In this document: positions 36,423 through 49,844 of the stretch, piece after piece
Layout: each line of letters opens with the position of its first letter
Position numbering within the stretch: the first letter of the stretch is position 1
NCBI GenBank assembly: GCA_961205875.1
Contig: OY540816.1
Span: 23,632,701 to 23,696,700, forward strand
Direction of reading: 5' to 3'
DNA: 64,000 nucleotides
From: Sialis fuliginosa
Lineage: Eukaryota > Arthropoda > Insecta > Megaloptera > Sialidae
Notes under the pieces: model-generated
What the model was told of the DNA's origin: nothing
The model's input: only the letters and a program-made list of their open reading frames with translations
Databases searched by the model: none
Position numbers and translations under genes: made by a program

Positions 36423-39400
36423 TTATAATTCTTTTTCAACTACACGATATTTTTTACAATTTGGAACTTTTCTAGTTTTTATAATATTCTGGTAATTGTA
36501 GAACGACTGTCTAGGAGTTCTCGTTTTTTCTTCGCTTTCAAAATCGACGTGGATTAATCCAAAACGTTCTCTGAAATAAAAAAATCTTATATATTACTGC
36601 AAAACAAAATAATTCGCAAAAACTACTTTTGTAATATTTTGCGACGCTGTAACTCGTAAATTATTAATTGTAGAGAATGACGCCAAGGAAGAAATTGTAG
36701 AGAATTCAATTCTCTACAAGATTGTCATTTAACATTTTAATGTAAAATCAATATTTTGCGAGATAATTTGCAAAAACTACTTTTTAAAAACTTTTCGGCG
36801 CTGTAACTCGTAAACTTTTGGTTGTACAGAACGACGCCTAGGGAAGAAATTGTAGAGAATTCAATTCTCTACAAGATTGTCATTTAACATTTTACTGTAA
36901 AATCAATATTTTACGAGATAATTTGCAAAAACTACTTTTTAAAAACTTTTCGGCGCTGTAACTCGTAAACTTTTGGTTGTACAGAACGACGCCTAGGGAA
37001 GAAATTGTAGAGAATTCAATTCTCTACAAGATTGTCATTTAACATTTTAATGTAAAATCAATATTTTGCGAGATAATTTGCAAAAACTACTTTTTTAAAA
37101 CTTTTCGGCGCTGTAACTCGTAAACTTTTGGTTGTACAGAACGACGCCTAGGGAAGAAATTGTAGAGAATTCAATTCTCTACAAGATTGTCATTTAACAT
37201 TTTACTGTAAAATCATTATTTTACGAGATAATTTGCAAAAACTGCTTTTTAAAAACTTTTCGGCGCTGTAACTCGTAAACTATTGGTCGTACAGAACGAC
37301 GCCTATAGAAGAAATTGTAGAGAATTTAATTCTCTACAAGATTGTCATTTAACATTTTAAATTAAAATCAATATTTTACGAGATAATTTTCAAAAACTAC
37401 TTAGCGACGATATAACTCGTAAACCAATAATAATTATATGTAGATAATGACTTACGTATATCCACTTGCCCATTCAAAGTCATCCAACAATGTCCACGCC
37501 ATGTAAGCTGTTACGTTCACTTCATCTTCTTGTATTGCTTCCAACATCGAAGTTAAATAAGTCTATAAAAAAATGCATCAAAAATATTTTCCTTCAATAA
37601 AAAATAAATCACAAAACAATCATTCATAAAATAAGAAAAGAGAGTAGATTTAATTAAATTTCATCTCGTATTACTTTAGGAAATAATAGGAAATACCTAA
37701 TTCGGCTAAAATATTTAAACCAACCGATAAATTACTTACATTGTAATAATGTACCCTCAAAGTATCATTCAAAGCATGTTCCGACATTCCGTTCTCCGTT
37801 ATAACGATCTCAGGGTCTTCATAGCGGTCTTTGATCCACTTCAACACCTTCCTCAGACCGAACGGAGTGACAGAGAGCCATGACGAGTTGGTCGCAAGCC
37901 AACCAGGATCTTTTTCCGTATTAACCCCCATATCTAGAATGTAACCTGGCTGAAATTAAAAAAAAATATATCAGTTCCAAAAAAAAAGCATCTTAGTGAA
38001 CGCGCAGATTAATAAAGATGATTGGGAAGAGGGAGGGGGGGAGCTGAAACCCCCAAAAGGGTCAAGGAGGTACAGGACACGCCAAAATACTCGGTCAACG
38101 ACGACGCAAGCTCATCATCTGAGTTTTATCTAACCTCACTGCTACTTTCGATTTGAAACGTATTCACGTCAATCCCTCGACTGTGCACCCCGTTATTGTT
38201 TGGTCGATATTTCACCCCAGTAATTGATATATTACCTGTTCAGGTAGTTCAGGATTATCTGAAACCAGTAAGGATGTGTAGAAATTCAATCCGAAAAAAT
38301 CCAAACTTCTTCTAAGTAGATTCTGCTCCTCCCACGTAAACTCGGGTAACCTGGATCGCTGGAAGCCCTGACGTTTACTCAAATATGCTATCTTGTCTTT
38401 CATAACTTGCGGGTAATCCCCGAAAAATACCGGGTCTGCAAACCAGCCGAACTAGAAACAAATAAAGTCTTTTTCCTAGAGATTTTGATGATTTTTCTTT
38501 TAAATTACCTCAAATTGTAAAGCCCTTTCTGCAGCCTCCCTATCTGGAGCACTATTTGGATCCTTGGGCTCGTACCAGTAAGTATTAATCGTTATCCCCA
38601 TCCTCCCTAAAAAACAACAAAACTTATCAAGGGAGAACAAATAAAACAAGCCGTGGGTTGAACCCTTGAGGTTCACACAACAAACTTCCCAGCATGGTAT
38701 GACTATAGATACTTGAATATTGATTATTTATTGTTTGTAATTATTTTTTTTTAATTCTGAGGGTGGTTTTCACCCCTTCAATGGCCGTTTAGGGACGTAC
38801 AAAAAAAATACTGAAATACATGTTCCATTATTTGTATTGTAGAATATTTATTCGTGTTAAGTTTCACATAAATCCGACCAAAAAAAAATTTTCATCCACC
38901 CAAACTTTTACACCCCTTTTTACCTTCGCAGGAGTCGAAATTCGAAAAAAAAATTTCCTTCAAATCATATTCAAGTCAATAGCATTTTTTATTTGCGAGA
39001 TTACGTACATACACACACACACATACATTTTTCTGAAAATAGTGTAAATATACTATAGTGACCTTGAAACACAAAAATATATTGAAATTTTTGATTTTGA
39101 TTTTCGGACCGATTACAATAACTTCCTATACGAAAGTTAATAGGAATTAGATCAATTTTGATACCCCATACCTTTCTGTTTGTCTCTAAATTCTTCATTA
39201 AACATCTTCCAAGTCTTAGCATGGGCTAGAAGAACGGTCTTAGCACAAAGATACGGACTAATGCCGGGATTTGGAATATTAGGCGCGTTGAAGCCCAATT
39301 CATAACCTCCGTAACATATCAGTTCCGGTTCGTTTATTGTGATCCAGTTTTTTACCCTATCTCCGTAATTCACTAACAGAACCCTTGCATAGTCGGTAAA

Positions 39401-40995
39401 GTAATCAGCTATTTGAGGATTCACCCAACCACCGATTTTCTAAAAAAAAACAACAAATAATCGTAGAAAAACGAATTAATATCATTTAAAATAAAATTGA
39501 AGGTGTTTTTCACCCCTTTTTACGGTTGCTTTGGCACCTATAAATAAATAAGTGTCCTTTAGATTCGATTGAACTATGAATTTAAAATTGTCAATTCGAC
39601 AACAATAGGTACAAAATTTCGAATATTTCCAAAACCCCTAAACCAATTAACACCAAAATCAATAGGTCTCGAGTACTCACTGTGACAAACATTTTCCCCC
39701 AAAAAAATTCAATTCGATGCATTTACAGACACAAACACAACTTTACATCTTGAAGGTAGTACAACCAAAATCTGCTGTTATCTCTGTAACAAATTTTCAA
39801 CGGTATCCGAACAATTTTGAATATTTTTCAATAAAAATTGGTATTAAATAAGTTGAATATACGCTTAATAAAATGTTCTTTACCCCACCCTAAAATAATT
39901 AGTTACACCTTTGAAAAAAATTTCCAAACATTGACAATTTTTTGATCCCTCCTAAATTCAATAAAATTTTAAGTTTTGTTCCCACCTGAAGCTCCAAAGG
40001 TAAGTCCCAATGGTACATGGTTATATAAGGTTCGATTCCCGCTTCTAGCAAAGCGTCTATTAGCTTGCTATAGTGAGCAATACCCGCCGGGTTGAGTTTA
40101 TTCGAATACCCAGTTGGCATGATCCTTGGCCAGGAAATGGAGAAGCGATAGACCTTCGCTCCAAGCTCCGCCTGGAGCCGCACATCCTCTAGATATTTGT
40201 GGTACGAGTCAGCCGCTGTATCTCCAGTAGAACCATCCAGGATTTCGTTGTTCCGGTTGTGAACACGATCGTCCCAAATGCTTTCACCTTTTCCTAATCA
40301 ATTATTTTTTTTATTAATTATACAAAATTTAAATTAATGTTTTTTTTTTCTGTTTTTACCATCTTCGTTCCATGCCCCCTCTGTCTGATAGGCTGCAGTG
40401 CTTGTACCAAATTTTAAATCTACAGGAAACGTGCAAGATTCTGTTTGGGAACCATCGCTTATGCTGGAAATAAAGGTATTCAACTTTTTTTGTTAGTATT
40501 TTTCAATTCAAATATAGAAAAATAATTATAATAAAAAAAATGTGTATAATAAATTAACAAGAACACGTAATACTAATCATAATTTTAATACACTACCCCC
40601 CTCCCTATTACTCATTTCAAACTAATAATAAAAATAAAATTACAAAATGCAGCAAACAACCAACTAAAATAAAATAAATAAATAAATCATATAATAACAA
40701 ATCATTATTTAAATATCCTATTAAAAATCCCCCCTCCCCCAACAACAAATATTTAAAAAAACTTTTTTATTATAAAATACTGTATCATTTTTTTAATTTT
40801 AATATCCTATTAAATAAAAACCTCCCTCAATCAAAATAAATATTTTTTAATTATAAAACACACAAAATAAATGCACCCAAGCTTTTACCCACTCCCCACT
40901 AGCCCCCTCCCCATAAAATTCAATTAAAAAACAAAAGAAAGTACTTACATTAAAATTAAAAATACTGTTGTTATAAAATGCAGCATTTGAAACAT
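36423..40995 (-). CDS. GH1 beta-glucosidase/myrosinase-like, gene A
   Basis: Secreted family-1 glycosidase, 501 residues, hydrolysing beta-glucosides with retention. Exons on the minus strand: 40995-40949, 40463-40360, 40293-39986, 39439-39172, 38606-38509, 38451-38236, 37949-37740, 37562-37456 and 36570-36423. Start MFQMLHF..., a hydrophobic signal peptide over about 20 residues (a second ATG at 40986 would also serve). Motifs: [21 protein letters not shown] with acid/base Glu190, VITENG with nucleophile Glu399, DDFEW and GYTERFG; all catalytic and glucose-binding residues are present. It is the most distant member of the array in sequence. The last intron is filled by a 155-bp satellite. 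AATAAA about 35 bp after the stop. The aglycone specificity is unknown. Confidence 0.94.
36617..37440. repeat. 155-bp tandem satellite, five units, inside GH1 gene A
   Basis: The phrase caaaaactact begins at 36617, 36771, 36926, 37081, 37236 (as caaaaactgct) and 37391, a period of 154-155 bp. Units are very similar (e.g. cggcgctgtaactcgtaaac). Each contains ttgtagagaatt-c-aattctctacaa, a 12-bp perfect dyad around one base. The array makes up nearly all of the last intron. Confidence 0.95.
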
Positions 40996-42588
40996 TTCTC
41001 CAGCTTCGTTGTCAAGCACTAACTGACAGAGAGTTTCATAACATCACAGATACTCTCTGAACAGAGAGAGCAACATTTCATGTTCCAGCTAATGTCTTAT
41101 AATCTTAATTCAATGCCAACTATGATAGTTAACTAAAGATATTACTGAATACATTTGCATTTTCTTGCTTATAAAACCAGTTTGATGCAATGTCCACACA
41201 TAACTTTACATATTGTATTACATTGATTGAATATAACGTTCTAGTTATGTTTGGTGGACTGCTTGGAATGTTAACAGATGTCCACAAAGTCCTTGCATAT
41301 AAAAGTTAATAATAAAAATCATCCTTACCTAATTAATAGACGAACAGCGAAAGCCTATGTAATAAATATAGTTAACTACCCCCCCCCTCATCTTCCCCAA
41401 ATACTCTGATATAAATATAGTTTATTTTTACAAAGTTTTTTAATTTCGAAAATCATCCTTACGTAAATAATAAACGAACAGCGAAAGCCTCTGTATTTAT
41501 TATTATATGTAGTTGATAAACATACCTATGTATATCTATTTCCGTTCAAATTGAAAAAAATACTTAAAAAACAACGTTATGGAGTAATTTCTATTACTCC
41601 ATTTACGCGATGTTTTCATGGAACCAATTAACCGCGTAAATGGAGGGATGATATGCGCATATAATTATTTTAAGTAACACAGACTATATTGAAGACAGTT
41701 AATAGATAAATATTAATTATTCAATTTATAAATTTCACTTTATTAAAATAAATTTTATGGTACAGGACTTTTAAAACACCTCCTTACATATGTACATTCT
41801 ATAAATACTTGATATACATAGCTATGTACATAAATGTAATCTCTATACAAAAAAAATCCATTCGCGAGTAGCGTTTCGAGATATTATTAATTTTTTAGTT
41901 TTATTATTTTATCGAATTATAAATAATTAATTTTTATTTTATATCAATATAATTGTCAACAGTGGCGGATTAAGGAAGATTTCGACCCGGAGCGGAATTT
42001 TTGATGTGGATACAATAAAATTTAATTATTGCAAAATTTTAATTTTACAAATAATTTACCTCCGATAAATTGATTCTTAAATAAATTTCAGTTTTGTATA
42101 AAAAAAAATCTATTTCCGGTGAAACCGGAAGTCGGATTATAATCGCATACAAAAGAAACATCTGCACCAAATTTCAATTTTTCCAGTTATTTTTTGTGAT
42201 AATTGGGATAATTTGCTGGACACAGACAGATAGACAGACATTTTTCTAAAAACCTGTTTTTCTGAAAACGAAAATTGAGTAAGGTATACTTTTTTGGAAA
42301 AAAAATAAATACTAACTCGAAGAAAATAAAAATATAGTTTATTTATTTTAAATAATACAATTTTTTTTTATAATTCGTTATCAACGACATCATACTTAAC
42401 TAGGTATGTATATATGTAGGAGGTAATAAAAATAAAAAAAAACAAGAAAATTCAGAAGGTAATATAAGTTTTATTAATAAAGGATAATTCATTAATTACT
42501 ACAGACTTTTTTGAAGGGGGTTTGTAAATTCTTACAAATCCTTACATGGGAACGAAGAGAAAATCCAACAAGATACTTACGCAGTTTT
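40996..42588. other. Intergenic between GH1 genes A and B
   Basis: No gene seen. Holds a transposon-end fragment near 41577-41650 (ggaaccaattaaccgcgta, seen also at 6768 and 59651) and near 41985 a 'gtggcggattaaggaag' remnant, with a short (gaca)n run near 42225. Gene A's upstream region (41000-41110) shows no clear TATA box. Confidence 0.5.
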
Positions 42589-45500
42589 TTATGACCTTGG
42601 TACTTTTCTGGTTTCAATTATATTCTTATAATTATAGTAAGATAATCTTGGGGTTCTTTTTCTGTCTTTACTTGAGAAATCAACATGAACTAGTCCAAAT
42701 GTTTCTCTATATCGATACAAAAAAATATATAAATAAACAACATTTCTGCTTTTGATAAATACCTAAGCAACCCCGCCCCCTCAAATCTACAGCCAACCAA
42801 GAAAAAACATATTAAATAATTAATTTACTAATTTGAAAAATGTAACAAAAAAAACATAAAAAAGTAACAGTTCTATATAATAACAAAAAATTAATCTGCC
42901 CCCCTCCCTATTTTTTCTGGATGCGCCACTGTTGTTAAAAAAAGTCGCTATTGAAATGTATTATGCATTAATCAAAAAAAAGTCTGGTATAAGAAAAAAA
43001 AAATACTATCATTTGTGAAGCTCCCAAAATTATTCAAAAAAAATTTGCAATTTTTTTATGGTAGCAAAAAAAATTATTATTATATAAAGTATCAGCGATT
43101 TTTTGTATTGTTATATAAAGGCCCTTTTTTGTATAGCAGTGTAGTTTAATAAAATAAAATTACATTTACTATGGTTTTCTAAACCCTTTTTTTTAAATTA
43201 TTAATGTATATGAGATATTTCACAAAGGCTTACGTATATCCACTGATCCATTCAAAATTATCAATAAGACTCCAACAAGAATAAATGGTCACATTTACCC
43301 CATCTTCGTGAATAGCTTCCAACAAGGAGCTTAAATAACCCTAAAATATAAACACCAATATCAAAAATATTCGACCCCTTCCCTAACATAGATACAATGT
43401 TAAGTACCACTGAGTTAAAATACGTCAACGTACATTATAGTAGTGAACTTTATTCGTATCGCTCAACGCATGCTCTGACATCCCGTTCTCCATGACAACT
43501 ATTTCCGGTTTGTGGTACCGCTGGTCTATCCATTTAAGGACGTTCCTCATCGCAAAGGGTGTATCGTAATTCCAAGAACTGTTAGTTGGGGCCCAGTCAC
43601 CTATAGATTCAGCTACCCCGTGGTCTTTCATGAAATCAGGCTAGAAAGCGAATTGCATTTTAGCTAATTGCAAAAAAAATCTGCTATCCCAAATATCTGA
43701 ATAACGATTCATATTACGTGAAATTGTATCGAATCTTTTTTGTCGAGATTAAAATTTTCTATAAAAATGGTTCCAGAGTAAATTATTCCTTTACAAAGAT
43801 ATATCAGAATTTAGCACGAGGAAGCACCACTGTCCTAAATCAACCAACTTACTTCTTTCACCAGTTTAAAATCCTCAGAACACAGTCGAGACGTGTACAG
43901 ATTAAGACCAAGGTAATCGTAGGTACCTTTGACCATTATCTTCTCTTGTTCACTAAACACTGGCAATCTAGATTTAGGAAAGCCTTGGTATCTGCTCTGA
44001 GCACCCACGTACTCTATCATAGATTCGGGATAGTCTCCAAACGTTATTGGGTCGACTGTCCAACCGTACTGCAACAAAATTGAGTTCTAACCAGTTCCCT
44101 GTAGCTTAATTTTGTCCACTTACCCCAAACTCAATCCTCCTTTCAGCTGCTTTCACATCCGCAGGGTTATTGGGGTCTTTTGGCGGATACCAGTAAGTAT
44201 TAACAACCATACCTACTTTTCCTAAAGCACAGAATAAATACTTAATGAATTTCCACTGCAATTCCGCAAAAACTAAATATGGCTCTTCTTTTCTTACCGT
44301 TATATTTCGATCGATATTCTTTATCATACATTCTCCAGACTTTAGCATGCGATAGTATAATTGTATGCATGCATTGGTAGCTTCCTACCCCAGGCTTATT
44401 TATTAGTGGTGGAAAATAAGCAATTTCGTAACCAAAATAACAGAAATGATCAGGTTCGTTGAAAGTTGCCCACATATTTATTCGATCGCCGAAAGCGTCG
44501 AACAGAATCCTTGCATAGTCGAGGAAAATGTCTGATATCTTAGGATTGGTCCAGCCTCCAATTTTCTAAAAAGATTTAGATAAAACCAGAAAATATCGAT
44601 CGATATATTTAATAAATAGATTTTTTTTTCTTTCTAAAAACTATCTCCACATGACCGCAATACTTTAAATTACATTTTTATTAGATGGAACCATCTTTAA
44701 TTCAATTTCCACATAGCCTAAACTATTGTTAGGGTCTTAGGCTTTCGAACAGTGAAAGTCTCGTCAAAATCGATACGGTAGTTTTCGTATTAAGTAGAGA
44801 TAAACAAAATAGATTGTTTTTCTTAGAAAATAACGTATAGGCCAAAAAAATAATTGCTGTGTAGAAAAAAAGCCTACCTATTTGATAATAAAACTATTTT
44901 ACCGGTGTTAATTTTTTATATCCCAAGTTCATTAGTTTATTATTATCAACATGTGAACGAACACGTTACTTAGTAATTATTATATGTATTGATAGTTAAT
45001 TGTTACAAAATTGATTAATTTTTATACATTATTAATATCATAATTGCTTTCAATTGGTGATAAAGTGATAACGTTGACATTCAAGTAAAATTAATTTGCT
45101 GTTGATAGCCACGTACAGTGAAACTCGTTATAACGCCCTTGATCAAAAACTCGTTATAAACGGAATAGCGCTATAGGCGAGAAATAAATTACAAAATAAA
45201 TATTTTTCCTAAAAATATATTTGTGTGTATTTAAAATCATAATTGTATCTTTAATATACATAAATCTGAAAGTCTGTCTGTCTGTACGTTCGTTATAAAC
45301 TCGAGAACCACGTGTATTTTTTTATTCATAAATAAATAATATCCCCAACCCTCTCCAGAATATTTAGAAAAACAGAAAAATTAAATGCATTAACCTGCAA
45401 ATCTGAAGGTAAATCAAAATGATACATAGTTGCAACGGGTTCAATTCCTTCTTCGATCAATGCGTCTATTAAATCATTGTAATAATCTATCCCAGCTTGG

Positions 45501-46805
45501 TTGATGTTATCCGCGTATCCGGTAGGTAGGATCCGAGCCCAGGCTATTGAAAAACGATAAACCGAGGCTCCCAGTTCCTTCGTTAGCTTTATATCTTCGC
45601 GATACTTGTGATAGGAATCTGCAGCCACATCTGCGTTAGAATTGTCCAAGATTTGTAATCTGTTACTGTGGATATAGTCGTCCCAAATATTAGGACCTTT
45701 CCCTGGAAGAGATTCAGTGAGATTTATGTAGTTTCATCTTAAAAATTATTAAATTTATATAGATCTAGTTTTAGATTTCAAAAAAAAAATTAAGTCTCAA
45801 GAAATTTTATTAAAAAAAAAACTGCAAAATGTTTTGTTTTTTTTAATACTTGAAACATTTTTTAAGAAAAAATGTATAATATGCCATTTAATAGCAGTAG
45901 ATGTTATTAACTAACGTTAACGTGTTATTAGAAATAAATAATTTTATAATTATTTATGATAGAAAAAGAAGTACAAGAATTTCCCCTTCTTTTAAAATAT
46001 TAATTTTAATTTGTCATTTGAATTTTTTCTATTACTTACTTTTTTTCTCGAAAAGGAACACAAATCAGAACACTATTAATCTCACTCTGTTTTCCGTCTG
46101 TCTGTCTGTCACAGTAAAGTAAACTATATAAGCTAGAAATTAATTTAATACTTCAGACTTTTTTACTTACCGTCTTCGTTCCAGGCACCTTCTATTTGGT
46201 AAGCAGCCGTGCTGACACCAAATTTGAAACCTTTGGGAAATTCATAGTCTTTTTTACTGGCAGTAAATGCCAGACATTCACTGAAACTTCAATAAAACTT
46301 TAGAAGTCGGATCTCGATAAATCAATATCCGTTCGCTTCCCTTATTCAAAGTAAATATGGTTTCTCTATCGATGTTACCTAACTGTAACCTCTACAACTC
46401 GAAACCCTCTTTAAAAAAAAATAATCTAATATCGATTTTCCTTCTGATAGTATTTTATATAAAACAATTTTTAAGTCTGACATATTAACCTTACATTGTA
46501 TCACCCAAAGAATATTTAAAAAATAAAATAAAAACTATAGTGTTTTATTTTAAAAAGTGGAGGCCCCTTGTTACCCCATTTATGAACTTATTCCAAAAAG
46601 GCTACGTCGCTTTCACTTTCAACCCCCAGAGAATATATATACCAAATTTCAAGGTTCTACGATAAGTGGAAATGGTCAAAATAATACAAAATCAGTGGAA
46701 TTAAATTTAAAAAAATTGTAATTTTTCAAGAAATGTATTCCAAGCAAAATATTAAAATAAAGACTTTACTTACACGAAAATGACAAAGGCACGTACAATA
46801 TACAT
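42589..46805 (-). CDS. GH1 beta-glucosidase/myrosinase-like, gene B
   Basis: Secreted family-1 glycosidase, 487 residues. Exons: 46805-46774, 46280-46171, 45702-45395, 44565-44298, 44221-44124, 44068-43853, 43640-43434, 43340-43234 and 42706-42589. Signal peptide [19 protein letters not shown]. Motifs: [17 protein letters not shown] (Trp of YHWDLP replaced by Phe), TFNEPD with acid/base Glu187, VVMENG with nucleophile Glu395 (Thr to Met before it), DNFEW (E443, W444), then GYTETFG where ERFG is usual. Both catalytic residues are present, so it should be active, perhaps with altered specificity. It is the closest relative of gene C, with the same exon sizes and several almost identical exons, so the pair comes from a recent tandem duplication. 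Confidence 0.93.
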
Positions 46806-47230
46806 GCCTTCTTTGTCTGCAAACAAATAAAACACGAATGAGAATAAAATAAAAATTACCAACATTTATAATAATCATTTTTAATTGAAAATAATGATTA
46901 GTATAATTAATACCTAATAATGTGGATAAATACTACATAAATTATAATTTTCTTGTAGAATTGAATGAATTATGGGGGCTAGAGATGTGTTTTTTTTACC
47001 TTTTCACTCGGTATCAATTTTTTATTAAATATTTTATCATTTTATTTTATAATTAATAAACTTTTACAACTAGTGTAAAAAAAATTAACAATAGACCGAG
47101 GATGTCATTTATAATTTACTATCTGCAAAAAAAATATGTACAATTGATGCCATAAATTGTGTCAAGAAAAAAACTTTTTATTGTATTGTTTATATAATTT
47201 ATTTAATTGTATTAATAATTTTCATTAGAA

Positions 47231-49844
47231 TTAATAAAGTGATTTAATTTTATTTAAACTTGTTATTTTTCTGGTTTCAATTATTTTCTTGTAATTATAG
47301 TAAGATAATCTTGGGGTTCTTTTTCTGTCTTTCCTCGAGAAATCAACATGAACCAGTCCAAATGCTTCTCTATATCGAAAAACAAAATACATAAATTAAT
47401 ATATAATATTTCTGCTTGTACAAAATACACAATCGTAAAAAAATAATACATAAATAAAAAATTTTTGGCTAAAAATTGAAATACCATTTTCTTCCGCTGT
47501 TACTACCATGTATAAATGCATAAGTCAATATGTTACCTCACAAACACTTACGTGTATCCGCTGGTCAACTGAAAATTATCAATGAGACTCCAACAAGAAT
47601 AAATGGTCACATTTACCCCATCTTCGTGAATAGCTTCCAGCAAGGAGCTTAAATAACCCTAAAATATAAATAGCATTATCAAAAATAATCGACCCCCCTC
47701 CCTAAAATGTTAAGAACCACTGAGTTATAATATGTCAACGTACATTATAGTAGTGCACTTTATTCGTATCATTCAACGAATGCTCTGACATCCCGTTCTC
47801 CATGACAACTATTTCCGGTTTGTGGTACCGCTGGTCTATCCACTTAAGGACGTTCCTCATCGCAAAGGGTGTAACGTAGATGAAAGAACTGTTAGTTGGG
47901 GCCCAGTCACCTATAGACTCGGCTACCCCGTGGTCTTTCATGAAATCAGGCTAAAAAACGAATTGCATTTTAGCAAATTTTGCTATTCCAAATATCATGT
48001 TACGTGAAATTGTATCAAATCTTTTTTGTAGAGATGAAAATTTTCTATAAAAACGATCATTACATCTTCTAGAGTAAATTACCCCTTTACAAAGATATAT
48101 CAGAATTTAGCACGAGGAAGCACCACTGTCCTAAATCAACTAACTTACTTCTTTCACCAATTTAAAATCCTCAGAACACAGTCGAGACGTGTACAGATTA
48201 AGACCAAGGTAATCGTAGGTACCTTTGACCATTATCTTCTCTTGTTCACTAAACACTGGCAATCTAGATTTAGGAAAGCCTTGGTATCTGCTCTGAGCAC
48301 CCACGTACTCTATCATAGATTCGGGATAGTCTCCAAACGTTATTGGGTCGACTGTCCAAGCGTACTGCAACAAAATTGAGTTCTAACCAGTTTCCTGTAG
48401 CTTAATTTTTTCATCTTACCCTAAACTCCATCCTTCTTTCAGCTGCTTTTACATCAGCAGGGTTATTGGGGTCTTTTGGTGCGTACCAATGGCTATAGAC
48501 AACCATACCCACTTTCCCTATCACACAAATTAAATATTGAATAAAGTGCTCCTTAAAAAAATTATTTCAGGGATGATAAAATTTTTTTAGAATTTTCATA
48601 CCGTTATATTTCGAACGATATTCATTATCATACATTCTCCAGACTTTAGCATGTGATAGTATAACTGTATGTACACACTGATAGCTTCCTACCCCAGAGT
48701 TGTTTATTAGGGGTGGAAAATTAGCAATATCGTAACCAAAATAACAGAACACTTCAGGTTGGTTGAAAGTTGTCCACATATTTATTCGATCACCGAAAGC
48801 GTCGAACAGAACCCTTGCATAGTCGAGGAAAATGTCTGATAAATTAGGATTGATCCAACCTCCAATTTTCTGAAAAGATTTAGATAAAACTGCAGTAACG
48901 TTTCTATAAAAAGTTATTTATAATATGTAATTCTATATTTAGAAAAGCAAAAATGTATTAACCTGCAATTCTGAAGGCAAATCAAAATGATACATAGTTG
49001 CGACGGGTTCAATCCCTTCTTCGATCAATGCGTCTATTAAATCATTGTAATAATCTATCCCAGCTTGGTTGATGTTATCCGCGTATCCGGTAGGTAGGAT
49101 CCGAGCCCAGGCTATTGAAAAACGATAAACCGAGGCTCCCAGTTCCTTCGTTAGCTTTATATCTTCGCGATACTTGTGATAGGAATCTGCAGCGACATCT
49201 GCGTTAGAATTGTCCACGATTTTTAGTCTGTTACTGTGGATATCGTCATCCCAAATATTAGGACCTTTTCCTGGAAGATTCAATGAGATTTATTGTTTTT
49301 TCTTTTCATAACTTACACATTTTTAGATTTAACAAGATCTAGATTAGAACACCTATTTTTTTACCTAATAAATTTTCGGGATACGAAGCTATCTCACTGT
49401 GAAATTTTATCAAGACCTTTTTCAGTGAAAAGGTAACAAACAGACAGATAGACAAACATTAATATGCAAGACATTTTTTTATACTTACCGTCTTCGTTCC
49501 AGGCACCTTCTATTTGGAAAGCAGCCGTGCTGACACCAAATTTGAAACCTTCAGGAAATTCATAGTCTTGTTTACTGGCAGTAAACGCCAGACACTGGCT
49601 GAAACTTGAATCATAATAAACTAGCTTAGAAGTTATATAAAAGTGGGAGATGCATTTAAATAACGAAAATAAACTTTTGGCCAGCACAAGACTTTTTTAT
49701 ACGTCATTTGTAGAATTTTTGTTTGGAATAGTACAAAATCGTTTTTTTTTTTGTAATTTTTTTACAAATGTATTCGAAGCAAAATAGTAAAATAAAGATT
49801 AAATTTACTTACACGAAAATGACAATGACACGTTCAATATACAT
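47231..49844 (-). CDS. GH1 family protein, gene C, acid/base Glu replaced by Gln
   Basis: Secreted family-1 protein, 494 residues. Exons: 49844-49813, 49598-49489, 49270-48963, 48869-48602, 48517-48420, 48364-48149, 47950-47744, 47658-47552 and 47369-47231. Signal peptide [19 protein letters not shown]. The frame is intact and all splice sites are good. Odd points: TFNQPE (Gln187 instead of the acid/base Glu), AAFQIEG (Tyr to Phe), YHFDLP, NFQL at 442-445 instead of NFEW (the glucose O4/O6-binding Glu becomes Gln, Trp becomes Leu), and GYTEAFG. The nucleophile Glu395 in VVMENG is kept. In plant myrosinases the same Glu-to-Gln change removes O-glucosidase activity while glucosinolate hydrolysis continues with ascorbate as base. 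Gene C may thus be a thioglucosidase, a transferase or a pseudoenzyme; which one is open. Confidence 0.92.

Noticed and set aside
43718..44083. Plus-strand 121-codon open frame
   Set aside because: It is a shadow opposite exon 6 of GH1 gene B; the minus strand encodes the conserved GH1 sequence with correct splice sites.
47231..49844. Calling GH1 gene C a pseudogene
   Set aside because: There is no stop, frameshift or broken splice site; only active-site residues changed, so a changed function is at least as likely.
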